The position numbers and the translations under genes were made by a program. Below are positions 1 to 5,876 of a stretch of DNA of 5,876 nt, one piece after another (position 1 is the stretch's first letter; every line of letters starts with the position of its first letter). Location: NCBI GenBank assembly GCA_031273445.1, contig JAISRV010000259.1, forward strand, positions 1 to 5,876, in the 5' to 3' direction. Below the pieces are notes generated by a model. The model saw only the letters and a list, made by a program, of their open reading frames with translations. It ran no database searches and was not told the DNA's origin. The stretch comes from Candidatus Adiutrix sp. (GTDB lineage Bacteria; Desulfobacterota; Desulfarculia; Adiutricales; Adiutricaceae).

Positions 1-1
1 G

Positions 2-2554
2 CCGGAATTCGTCGAAAACCAGAAAACCCTCTTGAATATCGAAAATCTGCGGCGGCTGACCGAAATAGCCTACATTTCCAATGACCGGCTGACCCGCCGC
101 GACGCGCGCATCAGCGCCCGGGCCCTGGCGGCGGAATCCATTTTCGCCTCCGACAATACCTTTCGCGCCGACGCCTTGAAAATCTCGGGCGAAATCACCA
201 ACCTGGTTCGGGCTAGGGACAATATCGAAAACCTGGAAAAGCGGATGATCGAAACGGCGGCGCAATATTTGGCCGCTTTGGAGCAATTGGCCGCCAGCGT
301 CGCCGACCCCGAGGGCGCGCGCCGGATGTTCGGGCTGTTTTTCAACCACAGCCTGAGCGGCCGGCCGGCGGCGCTGGCGCTGGATGAAGAGAAGTTTTCC
401 GAATTCAGGCAGGCTCATCTGGAGACCCTGGGCGAACTCCGCCGCCGGGCCGCCGGGGCGCCGCCGAGCGAGGACGACGAGTTAAACGGCTTTTTGCGGA
501 CGCTGGAAACTTCCTTTGAATTTTACGCCGAACAGGCCGCGGAGATAAAGCTCGAACAGGCCAGGGCCAAAGAGTCCTGGTCAGACATAGACATGACGCT
601 CAAAGTCATGCGGGAAAGAGTCCGCCTGGGCTCCGAACACTCCATCAACAGCGCTTTGACTTCCATAAAAGAAGCCGCCGGCGTCACCGCCCTGACCACC
701 TATTGCATCTTCGGGCTGATGACGGCGGCCATACTGATCTACTTTTTCGTCGTCCACATTTACATCACCAAGCCCCTGCGCTGGACTTCCAACAAGCTCA
801 AACAGATACAGGCCGGCCAGCTCCATTCCAAACTCCCCCCCATCCATATCGCGGAAATAGCGACTATCGCCGCTCTTCTGGACCGCTTTACCGACCAACT
901 GGCCGCCCTGTATCAGCAGGCCAACCAGTTGGAGGAAGAATCGGCCCGGAAGAATGAGCTTGAGGAAATCATGCGGGCGGTCTTCAACGCCTCCCTTGAC
1001 GGCTACATCGTCTGGAGCGGCGACCGTGTGGAGCAGGTCAGTTCCGGGGCCTTAAACTTGCTGGGGCTGGCGGGCGACGGCGAAGTCATCGGCGATTACG
1101 CCCCCTTCGGCCTGGCCAACGACCATTTGGCGGAAGTGCTCCCCAGGGCGCTCGCCGAAGGGCGCGTACGCGAAGAACTGACCCTCGTGGCCGGAACCGG
1201 CGAACCCGTGCCCTGCGAAGTGACGCACCTGCCGCTGGCCTTTCGCGAAGAGGCCAGTCTTTTAAGCTATATCCGCGATTTGAGAGTTCAGAAGAAAAAC
1301 GAGGCGGCCCTGCGGGAGGCCAAAGAACAGGCCGAAGCGGGCGGCCGCGCCAAAAGCGAATTTCTGGCCAATATGAGCCACGAAATCAGGACGCCCATGA
1401 ACGCCGTTTTGGGCCTGACGCGCCTTTTGCAGGACACCAGGCTCGACGACCAGCAAAGCGAGTATCTGGCGCGGGTCGAGGATTCGGCCGAAGGTCTTTT
1501 GCGCATCATTAACGATATTCTGGATTTCTCCAAAATAGAAGCCGGCCGGCTGGAGATGGAGGAAACCGGCTTTACGCTGGAGGAGATTCTTGAGTCCGTC
1601 GTCAACTTCAACAGCCACGCGGCCGGTCAGAAGGGCCTGAAGCTGGCCATGGCCGTGCCCCCCGGGGCTGACATGGTTTTGAACGGGGACCCGGTCAGGC
1701 TGAAGCAGATTTTAAACAACCTGGTCAGCAACGCCGTCAAGTTCACGCCCGCGGGTTCCGTCTCTATTTCCGTCTCCGCCCTGAGTCCGGCGGAAAACCA
1801 GGCGGCCGACCTGGCCTGGTTCCAGTTTTCAGTCAGGGACACAGGCATAGGTTTGACGCCCGAACAGAGGGATAAATTGTTTTCGGCTTTCACCCAGGCC
1901 GACGCTTCCACCACCAGAAAATACGGCGGCACCGGCCTGGGGCTGACCATATCCAAGCGCCTGGTCGAAATGATGGGCGGCAGAATATGGTGCGAAAGCC
2001 GCCCGAACGAAGGCAGCCTCTTTGCCTTCACGGCCGGATTCGGCCTGGCCCAGGCCCAGGCCCAGGCGCCGAACCTCGACGGCAAGGCTAAAGCCGCCTC
2101 TCGGGCCGTCAAAGGAGATCCCGCCGCCTTGGCGGACAACATCAAAGGCGCCCGGATTCTTCTGGCCGAAGACAATGAGGTCAATCAGCTGGTGGCCAGA
2201 AAGATCATGGAAAAAGCCGGGCTGGTCGTCAAAATCGCCAATAACGGGCTGGAAGCCCTGGCCATGCTCGAAGACGAGCCCTTCGACATGGTCTTAATGG
2301 ATATCCAAATGCCGGAACTCGACGGGCTGGGCGCCGCCCGGCGCCTGAGGGCCGACCCCAGGTTCGCGAACCTCCCGGTCGTGGCCATGACCGCCCACGC
2401 CATGAGCGGCGACCGCGAGCTCAGCCTGGCGGCCGGGATGAACGACCACATCACCAAACCCATCGACCTGCCCGAACTCTTTGAGGCCCTGGCCCGGTGG
2501 ATACCGCCGAAAAACGCCGCACCGTCCGTTAGCCCGCCCCGCCTCAAAGCCTGA
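2..2554 (+). CDS. Hybrid sensor histidine kinase/response regulator, 5'-partial
   Basis: Membrane-bound sensor kinase that autophosphorylates on His and passes the phosphate to its own receiver domain. The frame is open to the left edge, so the TTG at 32 is only the first start codon visible and the true start (with a first membrane helix) lies outside. Numbering from that TTG: residues 1-218 are a largely helical, probably extracytoplasmic sensor, vaguely TorS-like; 220-245 is a membrane helix; 246-300 is HAMP (begins TKPL), running into a coiled coil; 311-425 is a PAS-like domain; the HisKA H-box is SHEIRTPMN with H450; the ATPase domain has N-box N563/N567, G1 DTGIGL (603-608) and G2 GGTGLGL (632-638). 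The receiver (about 707-828) has E713/D714, phospho-acceptor D757, T787 and K809, all the expected residues. There is no Hpt domain and no partner regulator in view. The last seven residues (SPPRLKA) and the stop lie in a tandem duplication shared with the convergent methyltransferase gene. Signal and output are unknown. Confidence 0.95.
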   Translation, partial: PEFVENQKTLLNIENLRRLTEIAYISNDRLTRRDARISARALAAESIFASDNTFRADALKISGEITNLVRARDNIENLEKRMIETAAQYLAALEQLAASVADPEGARRMFGLFFNHSLSGRPAALALDEEKFSEFRQAHLETLGELRRRAAGAPPSEDDELNGFLRTLETSFEFYAEQAAEIKLEQARAKESWSDIDMTLKVMRERVRLGSEHSINSALTSIKEAAGVTALTTYCIFGLMTAAILIYFFVVHIYITKPLRWTSNKLKQIQAGQLHSKLPPIHIAEIATIAALLDRFTDQLAALYQQANQLEEESARKNELEEIMRAVFNASLDGYIVWSGDRVEQVSSGALNLLGLAGDGEVIGDYAPFGLANDHLAEVLPRALAEGRVREELTLVAGTGEPVPCEVTHLPLAFREEASLLSYIRDLRVQKKNEAALREAKEQAEAGGRAKSEFLANMSHEIRTPMNAVLGLTRLLQDTRLDDQQSEYLARVEDSAEGLLRIINDILDFSKIEAGRLEMEETGFTLEEILESVVNFNSHAAGQKGLKLAMAVPPGADMVLNGDPVRLKQILNNLVSNAVKFTPAGSVSISVSALSPAENQAADLAWFQFSVRDTGIGLTPEQRDKLFSAFTQADASTTRKYGGTGLGLTISKRLVEMMGGRIWCESRPNEGSLFAFTAGFGLAQAQAQAPNLDGKAKAASRAVKGDPAALADNIKGARILLAEDNEVNQLVARKIMEKAGLVVKIANNGLEALAMLEDEPFDMVLMDIQMPELDGLGAARRLRADPRFANLPVVAMTAHAMSGDRELSLAAGMNDHITKPIDLPELFEALARWIPPKNAAPSVSPPRLKA
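2047..2066 (+). repeat. Hexamer microrepeat in kinase linker
   Basis: Three exact copies of ggccca followed by gg. It encodes the Ala-Gln run (AQAQAQ) in the flexible linker between the ATPase domain and the receiver domain of the kinase. A gain or loss of a unit would keep the frame and only change linker length. Confidence 0.7.
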
Positions 2555-2565
2555 CGGCGGTCAGG
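2550..2565. other. Small hairpin over kinase stop codon (copy 1)
   Basis: Perfect inverted repeat CCTGAC-GGCG-GTCAGG, 6-bp stem with 4-base loop, containing the kinase TGA. It is repeated at 2626-2641 in the second unit of the tandem duplication. No T-tract follows on either strand, so it is not a standard intrinsic terminator; it might weakly stop or stabilise the 3' ends of the two convergent transcripts. Confidence 0.4.
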
Positions 2566-2619
2566 GTCGTCATCTGGCCTATAAAAGGGTCGCCCGCCGG
2601 CCACTTAGCCCGCCCCGCC

Positions 2620-3471
2620 TCAAAGCCTGACGGCGGTCAGGGTCGTCATCTGGCCGATAAAAGGGTCGCCCGCCGGCCACTGGGCCGCGTCGAGCGCCCG
2701 CGGCCGGCTGAAGCCCGCGCGGGCGAAAAGCCGCTCATAGTCTTTCAGGGCGTAGCCCGTCAGGGCGGAGCGAAACTCCCGCACTTCGGCTCGGCCGGGG
2801 TCGATGATGTAATAGCGCGTGACGGCGACGGCGGCGGCCTCGTCCCAGAAATTTTCCTGGAGACAGAGGTGGGGCCGGGGCGACAGGATGCCGGCCTCCG
2901 CTTCGCAGCTCCACCACGAGGCCGGCGCCAGGCCCGCCTCTTTGACGGCCTTGAAGGTGTGGCCTTCCAGAATGAAGAGGCCGCCGGGTTTGAGCCTTTG
3001 CGCGGCCGCGGCCAAAAGGCCCGCCGCCTCCTCCCTGGCGAAGGCGTTGAACTCGCCGAAGACGAACATCACGCAGTCATATTGGTCTTCGTCCCGATAG
3101 AGGCGGATGTCGCTCAGCACATATCGCGCCGGCAGCCCCTCGGCTTCGGCCCGGGTTCGCGCATAGGCCACGGAGGCCGGGGAAAAGTCGACGCCCACGC
3201 ATTGATGCCCCCGTTCCGCCAGAAGGTGGGTATACAAACCCGGCCCGCAGGCCAGGTCCAGGATACGGCTGGAACCGGGACCCAGGTTGGCGGCGATCCA
3301 ATCCGCCTGCCGGCCGATGAGGTCGGCGCGCCGGCTGGCCCAGTCATGATCCTGCGACAGGTGGTTGGCCAGCATCCTGCGGCTGAATTCAGGATCGTCC
3401 CAGGGAATTTTCTCCCCGTCCGCCCCGGGCCGGGCCGGGCTGACCCGTCTGATGATGTCCATGATTTTCAT
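2620..3471 (-). CDS. Class I SAM-dependent methyltransferase
   Basis: Predicted soluble enzyme of 283 residues that transfers a methyl group from S-adenosylmethionine; the acceptor cannot be told from sequence. Motif I is LDLACGPG (71-78), the acidic residue ending beta-2 is D95 in VGVDFS, motif II-like SDI has D121, motif IV region is YDCVMFVFGEFN (131-142), and LKPGGLFILE (160-169) is the usual post-motif strand. An N-terminal helical segment with W24 and W44 precedes the Rossmann core and a C-terminal beta-rich part (about 200-283) follows it, common in small-molecule methyltransferases. I chose the ATG at 3471 (MKIMDII) because a GAAGG lies 10 bases upstream; an in-frame GTG at 3513 would add 14 residues of low-complexity, atypical sequence and overlaps the stop of an alr-like repeat. 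It converges on the kinase gene and is divergent from the regulator gene; it appears monocistronic. Confidence 0.88.
   Translation of the reverse strand: MKIMDIIRRVSPARPGADGEKIPWDDPEFSRRMLANHLSQDHDWASRRADLIGRQADWIAANLGPGSSRILDLACGPGLYTHLLAERGHQCVGVDFSPASVAYARTRAEAEGLPARYVLSDIRLYRDEDQYDCVMFVFGEFNAFAREEAAGLLAAAAQRLKPGGLFILEGHTFKAVKEAGLAPASWWSCEAEAGILSPRPHLCLQENFWDEAAAVAVTRYYIIDPGRAEVREFRSALTGYALKDYERLFARAGFSRPRALDAAQWPAGDPFIGQMTTLTAVRL
2626..2641. other. Small hairpin near methyltransferase 3' end (copy 2)
   Basis: Second copy of the CCTGAC-GGCG-GTCAGG inverted repeat, here inside the last codons of the methyltransferase gene. It has no following T-run, so a termination role is only a guess. 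Confidence 0.35.
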
Positions 3472-3505
3472 AGAACCCGCGCCTTCACAGGACGCCAAAG
3501 AGCAT

Positions 3506-3549
3506 CCGTTCACTCCGCCCCGTCGCGGACGTAAAGGCGGGGCACGCGC
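3506..3549 (-). repeat. Dispersed repeat, copy A: relic of the alr 3' end
   Basis: A 44-base stretch that matches the real end of alr at 5784-5827 with three mismatches and lies in the same orientation. Read on the minus strand it keeps the codons for RVPRLYVR, then DGAE, and a TGA at 3512-3510. Similarity stops at the point where the alr reading frame continues to KGV, so only the gene tail is present. It lies between the methyltransferase start and the regulator gene. It could be a gene fragment, an attachment-site scar or a member of a genome-wide repeat family. Confidence 0.8.
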
Positions 3550-3570
3550 CAGAGGGAGGCATTAAAAACT

Positions 3571-3630
3571 CTTGACGATATCCCTGTCGGGTGTGGATTG
3601 TCGCTGACGATGCATTGCAAATTTTGGAGG
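3571..3630 (+). promoter_or_regulatory. Leader of the HTH gene: candidate promoter/operator and strong RBS
   Basis: TTGACG (3572-3577) resembles a -35 box, but no good -10 lies 17-18 bases downstream (GATTGT at 3596-3601 is the best, poor match). TGACGAT occurs twice, at 3573-3579 and 3605-3611, 32 bases or about three helical turns apart, which could be a binding site for the regulator itself. GGAGG at 3626-3630, six bases before the ATG at 3637, is a textbook ribosome binding site and decides the start. Blocks CTTGACG and TTGTCGCT in this leader recur just after the gene. Confidence 0.4.
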
Positions 3631-3636
3631 TGCGCT

Positions 3637-4011
3637 ATGTTGGCGCACATGAAAAGGCAGACTACCGGCGACTCGGTTGAGATACTTCTCAAGGTTCCCA
3701 AAGAAAACGCCAGACAAGTTGAAGAGGCGATAGCCGGCATTTTCGCTTTGTCCGGACATAAGCTCCGCCATGTGAACTGCGAAGGCGAAGAATTAATCCC
3801 CGCCGACGAAGTTTTTCCTGACGCCAAGCCGGGTGATATGGTTAAAGGCTTACGAGTACGGGAAGGCATTACCCAAAAGCAGATGGCTGAAAAGTTGGGC
3901 GTACGCCAGCGCCACATATCCGAAATGGAAAAAAACGTCCGGCCGATTACCTTGGAGATGGCCAAGCGCATCGGCGAAACTTTTGACATTTCGTACAAGA
4001 TTTTTCTGTAA
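3637..4011 (+). CDS. Small Xre-family helix-turn-helix regulator, antitoxin-like
   Basis: A 124-residue predicted DNA-binding protein. Residues about 12-60 form a small alpha/beta N-terminal part (VEILLKVPKENARQVEEAI) of no family I recognise; residues about 66-122 are an HTH_3/Cro-CI fold, with helix 2 at TQKQMAEKLGV (79-89), the recognition helix at RQRHISEMEKN (90-100) and the typical ITLEMAKRIGETFDI tail (104-118). The start at 3637 is set by GGAGG six bases upstream; the frame is open back to a TTG at 3598, which has no ribosome site. Size and architecture resemble the antitoxin/repressor half of HigBA-like modules, but no RelE/HigB-type toxin ORF is found on either side, so it would be an orphan. 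The codons are visibly more A+T-rich than those of the neighbours, and the gene is bracketed by two alr-tail repeats, both suggesting acquisition. Probably autoregulated; target unknown. Confidence 0.85.
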   Translation: MLAHMKRQTTGDSVEILLKVPKENARQVEEAIAGIFALSGHKLRHVNCEGEELIPADEVFPDAKPGDMVKGLRVREGITQKQMAEKLGVRQRHISEMEKNVRPITLEMAKRIGETFDISYKIFL

Positions 4012-4051
4012 AACCGGGACAATCCATCCCCCCTTGACGTTGTCGCTATAA

Positions 4052-4111
4052 TTCGGCGCCCTTCCATCATGAACAGTAAGCGCCGAAAAACCGTTCAATC
4101 CGCTTCGGCGC
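4052..4111 (+). other. Two mutually exclusive inverted repeats sharing one arm
   Basis: TTCGGCGC occurs at 4052-4059 and again at 4104-4111, and its exact complement GCGCCGAA sits between them at 4080-4087. The middle arm can therefore pair with the left arm (20-base loop) or with the right arm (16-base loop) but not both. The right arm lies inside alr-tail repeat B, at the very positions where B differs from the other copies. No T-run follows, so neither is an intrinsic terminator for the regulator transcript. Attenuator-like switching or a small RNA is possible but unproven. Confidence 0.5.
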
Positions 4112-4125
4112 GGACGTAAAGGCGG
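4091..4125 (-). repeat. Dispersed repeat, copy B: relic of the alr 3' end
   Basis: A 35-base match to the alr end at 5784-5818 with four mismatches, in the same orientation. On the minus strand it keeps RLYVR followed by AEAD and TGA (4097-4095). It is shorter than copy A, ending before the VP codons. All differences fall in the GG/DG codon area, making it the most diverged copy. It lies downstream of the regulator gene, opposite copy A. Confidence 0.75.
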
Positions 4126-4265
4126 CCTGGAAGCGATTATTACATATTTCGCCGCTCAGGGCAAGGACAAGACGACGGGTCGTTGACAGGACAAGGCGGG
4201 TCGGCGGGCCGGCGATCCGGGCCGAAGCCAGGGCCGGAGCATTTTGAAGAGGCCTGTCGCGGCCG

Positions 4266-4285
4266 AAAAAAGCAGCCGCTTTTTC
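4266..4285 (-). terminator. cstA: Candidate intrinsic terminator of alr-cstA
   Basis: On the minus strand, starting five bases after the cstA stop, AAAAAGC-GGCT-GCTTTTT forms a 7-bp stem with a 4-base loop ending in a run of six T. The G+C part of the stem is only two pairs plus the loop closure, so it is a modest terminator; it is nearly symmetrical and could also act on transcripts from the left. Confidence 0.55.
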
Positions 4286-4289
4286 TGAT

Positions 4290-5750
4290 TTAAGAAGAAG
4301 GCGACTCCAGCGCCACGTTCCGGCGGAACCAGTCGGCTTTGGCCAGAAACAGGATCAGCGACAGGGCGGCGGCCAGGCCGCCGACGGCCGCCGACACGTT
4401 ATAGCTCAATTCCAGGCCTTCTTCGGCCACGCAAATATAGGCGAAAACCACGGCGGTCATAAAGACGGCCGGCAGGCTCGCCAGCCAGTGGCAGCCGCCG
4501 CGCTTGACGATATAGGCGGCGGCGGCCCACAAGGCCACGGCGGCCAGAGTCTGGTTGGCCCAGCCGAAATAACGCCAGATGATCTCGAAGTCGATCTGGG
4601 ACAGAATGGCGCCGATCACGAACAAAGGCAGAGCGATCAGGAGCCGCGGGCCGGGCTTGTTCTGCGCGAGGCCGGTGAAATCGGCCGCTATCAGGCGGGC
4701 CGCGCGGAAGGCCGTGTCGCCGGAGGTTATGGGCAGAACCACGACCCCCAATATGGCCAGAAGGCCGCCCGCCGGGCCCAGAAGCGTGAGACAGACCGTG
4801 CCCACCACATTGGCCGGGCCGCCCTGCCCCAAAGCGGCCAGAAGTTCCGGCCCGCTCTGATAAAAGGTCATGCCGGCCGTGGCCCAGATGAGGCCGATGA
4901 CCCCTTCGGCGATCATGGCCCCGTAGAAGACGGCGCGGCCGTGCCTTTCAGCGGCCAGACAGCGCGACATCAGCGGCGACTGGGTGGCGTGAAAGCCGCT
5001 TAAGGCCCCGCAGGCGATGGTGACGAACATCAGCGGCCACATCGGCAGATTTTGCGGATGCTGATTGCCCCACAGGCCGGTTCCTTCCAACGGAACCCAG
5101 TTATAGAAAAGGTAGTTTTCGAAAATAAGCCCTCCGGCCACGCCGAAGGCCATGATCAGCAGAATGGCGGCAAAAAGCGGATAGAGGCGGGCGATGATGA
5201 GGTCGATGGGAAGAATCGTCGCCAGAAAATAATAGATGAAAATGAGGACGACCCAGAAATTTTTGTCCAGCCGCTCCGGCGTGAGATGGGCCAGAAGCCC
5301 GGCCGGGGCGGTGACGAAAACCACGCCCACCAAAAGCAGCAGAATCAGGGAAAACCAGCGCATAAACTGCTTGAAAAAATTGCCCAGCGCGTAACCCGCC
5401 ACGTCGGGCAGGGATTTGCCGTTGTAGCGCACGCTCATCATGCCGGAGAAATAGTCGTGCACGCCGCCGGCGAAGATGGCGCCGATGACGATCCACAAAA
5501 GAGCGCTCGGCCCGTAAAGGGCCCCCAAGATGGGCCCGAAAACCGGGCCGACGCCGGCGATGTTCAGAAGCTGGATCAGGCCGACCCGCCATGAAGGCAG
5601 CTTGATGTAGTCGACTCCGTCAGTCATGACGCAGGCCGGGGTAGGCCGGTCGTAGTCGGCCCCGAACGCTTTTTCAACCACCCGGCTGTAAAACATATAG
5701 CCGGCCAGGAGCGCGGCCACGGCCAAAAAGAAATACACGAAAGTCGGCAT
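4290..5750 (-). CDS. cstA: CstA-family carbon starvation transporter, short form
   Basis: Polytopic inner-membrane transporter of 486 residues, in the family of E. coli CstA and BtsT, which take up pyruvate and possibly peptides under carbon limitation. It starts with a membrane helix (MPTFVYFFLAVAALLAGY) and has well over ten hydrophobic segments. Family signatures are visible: NIAGVGPVFGPILGALYG (63-80), AGGVHDYFSGMMSVRYNG (94-111), SGFHATQSPLMSRC (251-264), LPITSGDTAFRAARLI (339-354) and YFGWANQTLAA (394-404). It is shorter than the roughly 700-residue enterobacterial proteins, as is normal for the branch with NIAGVGP, and no domain seems missing. GGAG five bases before ATG 5750 supports this start. 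It begins 37 bases after the alr stop, so it is very likely co-transcribed with alr, and ends at a hairpin/T-run. Exact substrate (pyruvate, amino acid or peptide) cannot be decided here. Confidence 0.93.
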   Translation of the reverse strand: MPTFVYFFLAVAALLAGYMFYSRVVEKAFGADYDRPTPACVMTDGVDYIKLPSWRVGLIQLLNIAGVGPVFGPILGALYGPSALLWIVIGAIFAGGVHDYFSGMMSVRYNGKSLPDVAGYALGNFFKQFMRWFSLILLLLVGVVFVTAPAGLLAHLTPERLDKNFWVVLIFIYYFLATILPIDLIIARLYPLFAAILLIMAFGVAGGLIFENYLFYNWVPLEGTGLWGNQHPQNLPMWPLMFVTIACGALSGFHATQSPLMSRCLAAERHGRAVFYGAMIAEGVIGLIWATAGMTFYQSGPELLAALGQGGPANVVGTVCLTLLGPAGGLLAILGVVVLPITSGDTAFRAARLIAADFTGLAQNKPGPRLLIALPLFVIGAILSQIDFEIIWRYFGWANQTLAAVALWAAAAYIVKRGGCHWLASLPAVFMTAVVFAYICVAEEGLELSYNVSAAVGGLAAALSLILFLAKADWFRRNVALESPSS

Positions 5751-5783
5751 GGGCTCTCCAAAAGCGGGCGGGCGGTTTATTTT

Positions 5784-5827
5784 CCGTTCAATCCGCCCCG
5801 CCCCGGACGTAAAGGCGGGGCACGCGC
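5784..5827 (-). repeat. alr: Dispersed repeat, copy C: the functional alr 3' end
   Basis: The last codons and TGA of alr plus four bases beyond. This is the only copy preceded by real alr coding sequence, so it is the likely source of copies A (3506-3549) and B (4091-4125). It contains CCCCGCC and GGCGGGG arms (11-base loop) that could form a hairpin; this pairing is not kept in copy B, so the repeat is not conserved simply as a hairpin. Confidence 0.8.
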
Positions 5828-5876
5828 TTGCCGACCATGCAGACGATTTCGTAGTTGATGGTCCCCAGGCGGGCGG
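5788..5876 (-). CDS. alr: Alanine racemase, C-terminal end only
   Basis: PLP-dependent enzyme interconverting L- and D-alanine for peptidoglycan, cytoplasmic. Only the last 28 complete codons are in the window; the rest runs off the right edge. Translated from the minus strand the end reads ARLGTINYEIVCMVGKRVPR, then LYVRGGAD and TGA at 5790-5788. The G-T-I-x-Y-E-(I/L)-x-C...K-R-(V/L)-P-R-x-Y pattern is the conserved C-terminus of Alr, in the beta-domain near the dimer active site. The catalytic Lys and Tyr are outside, so activity cannot be judged. It sits 37 bases upstream of cstA in the same orientation, indicating an operon; a DadX-like catabolic role (alanine to pyruvate) is a possible alternative to a biosynthetic one. 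Confidence 0.88.
   Translation of the reverse strand, partial: ARLGTINYEIVCMVGKRVPRLYVRGGAD

Larger units (their letters stand above)
2529..2680. repeat. 76-bp tandem duplication at a convergent gene junction
   Basis: Unit 1 is 2529-2604 and unit 2 is 2605-2680, directly abutting. They differ at a single base (T at 2580, G at 2656). Unit 2 is the true 3' end of the minus-strand methyltransferase gene, coding its last residues (ending TTLTAVRL) and the stop at 2620-2622. Unit 1 repeats this gene end with no methyltransferase in front of it, and on the plus strand supplies the final codons and TGA (2552-2554) of the kinase. The one difference is silent in the methyltransferase frame (Ile ATC versus ATA). 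With a single unit the two genes would overlap tail to tail by 11 bases; the duplication has pulled the stops apart. Confidence 0.95.
4012..4289. other. 278-bp non-coding region between the HTH gene and cstA
   Basis: Convergent intergenic stretch with no credible gene. It contains, in order: CTTGACG directly joined to TTGTCGCT (4033-4047), which echoes the leader of the regulator gene; a perfect TATAAT (4047-4052) lacking a -35 at the proper distance; three inverted/direct 8-mers (4052-4111); alr-tail repeat B (4091-4125); then about 140 bases (4126-4265) where I see only a short repeated word aggacaag (near 4165 and 4190) and a weak ACGA/TCGT dyad; and the cstA terminator. A 16-codon ATG frame at 4069-4119 has no ribosome site and is not called. 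Confidence 0.6.

Noticed and set aside
2620..3513. Longer methyltransferase form starting at GTG 3513
   Set aside because: The extra 14 residues look non-native and the GTG lies at the stop of an alr-tail relic; ATG 3471 has a plausible ribosome site. Kept only as an alternative.
2869..3534. 221-codon plus-strand frame opposite the methyltransferase
   Set aside because: Antisense shadow; the minus strand carries a complete methyltransferase with all motifs.
3598..4011. HTH gene starting at TTG 3598
   Set aside because: No ribosome binding site there, while ATG 3637 has GGAGG at ideal spacing.
4034..4052. Sigma-70 promoter made of TTGACG and TATAAT
   Set aside because: The two boxes are only 7 bases apart, far from the required 16-18, so they cannot work together as a normal promoter.
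3510..4070. Minus-strand open frame of 186 codons ending in RVPRLYVRDGAE
   Set aside because: Most of it is the antisense of the well-supported HTH gene; only its last codons have meaning, as copy A of the alr-tail repeat. It has no ribosome site or recognisable domain.
4069..4119. 16-codon ATG frame between the HTH gene and cstA
   Set aside because: No ribosome site, very short, and its sequence is explained by the inverted repeats and alr-tail copy B.
5052..5594. 180-codon plus-strand frame, and a 163-codon frame, inside cstA
   Set aside because: Both are shadows of the CstA coding sequence in high-G+C DNA, with no domain and biased composition.
3506..5827. CRISPR-like array from the recurring 35-44-base repeat
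   Set aside because: Only three copies, separated by hundreds of bases and whole genes, with no regular spacers.

Overview
The window is G+C-rich bacterial DNA, about 5.9 kb long. The gene types point to a Gram-negative: a large membrane-bound hybrid histidine kinase, a short-form CstA transporter and a catabolic-type spacing of alr next to cstA. The composition and the short CstA would suit a Desulfobacterota-like or related anaerobe. No rRNA or marker gene is present, so this placement is a weak inference.

Layout from left to right. A hybrid sensor histidine kinase/response regulator (+) enters from the left edge without its N-terminus and stops at 2554. It converges on a class I SAM-dependent methyltransferase (-, 2620-3471). 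The junction between them is a 76-bp perfect-length tandem duplication with one mismatch (2529-2604 and 2605-2680), so the 3' end of the methyltransferase gene is present twice and one copy supplies the last codons and the stop of the kinase. A 165-bp divergent region (3472-3636) follows, then a small Xre-type helix-turn-helix regulator (+, 3637-4011) with visibly lower G+C than its neighbours. A 278-bp non-coding stretch (4012-4289) carries competing inverted repeats and, at the right end, an intrinsic terminator for cstA. CstA (-, 4290-5750) lies just downstream of the C-terminal end of alanine racemase (-, 5788 to the right edge); the two look co-transcribed as alr-cstA.

The most unusual structure is a dispersed 35-44-bp repeat that is the 3' end of alr, including its stop codon. 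One copy is the real alr end (5784-5827). Two diverged copies in the same orientation (3506-3549 and 4091-4125) sit on either side of the regulator gene, each keeping the reading frame for R-L-Y-V-R and the TGA stop. With a second pair of short sequence blocks that also flank the regulator (CTTGACG and TTGTCGCT), this makes the 3.5-4.1 kb region look like a small inserted cassette or a regulator with duplicated control sites.

The genes do not form one pathway. The kinase is a signal sensor of unknown ligand, the methyltransferase has no assignable substrate, the regulator may be an orphan antitoxin-like repressor, and alr-cstA links cell-wall D-alanine supply (or alanine catabolism to pyruvate) with uptake of pyruvate or peptides. 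No CRISPR array, tRNA, rRNA, transposase or integrase was seen.
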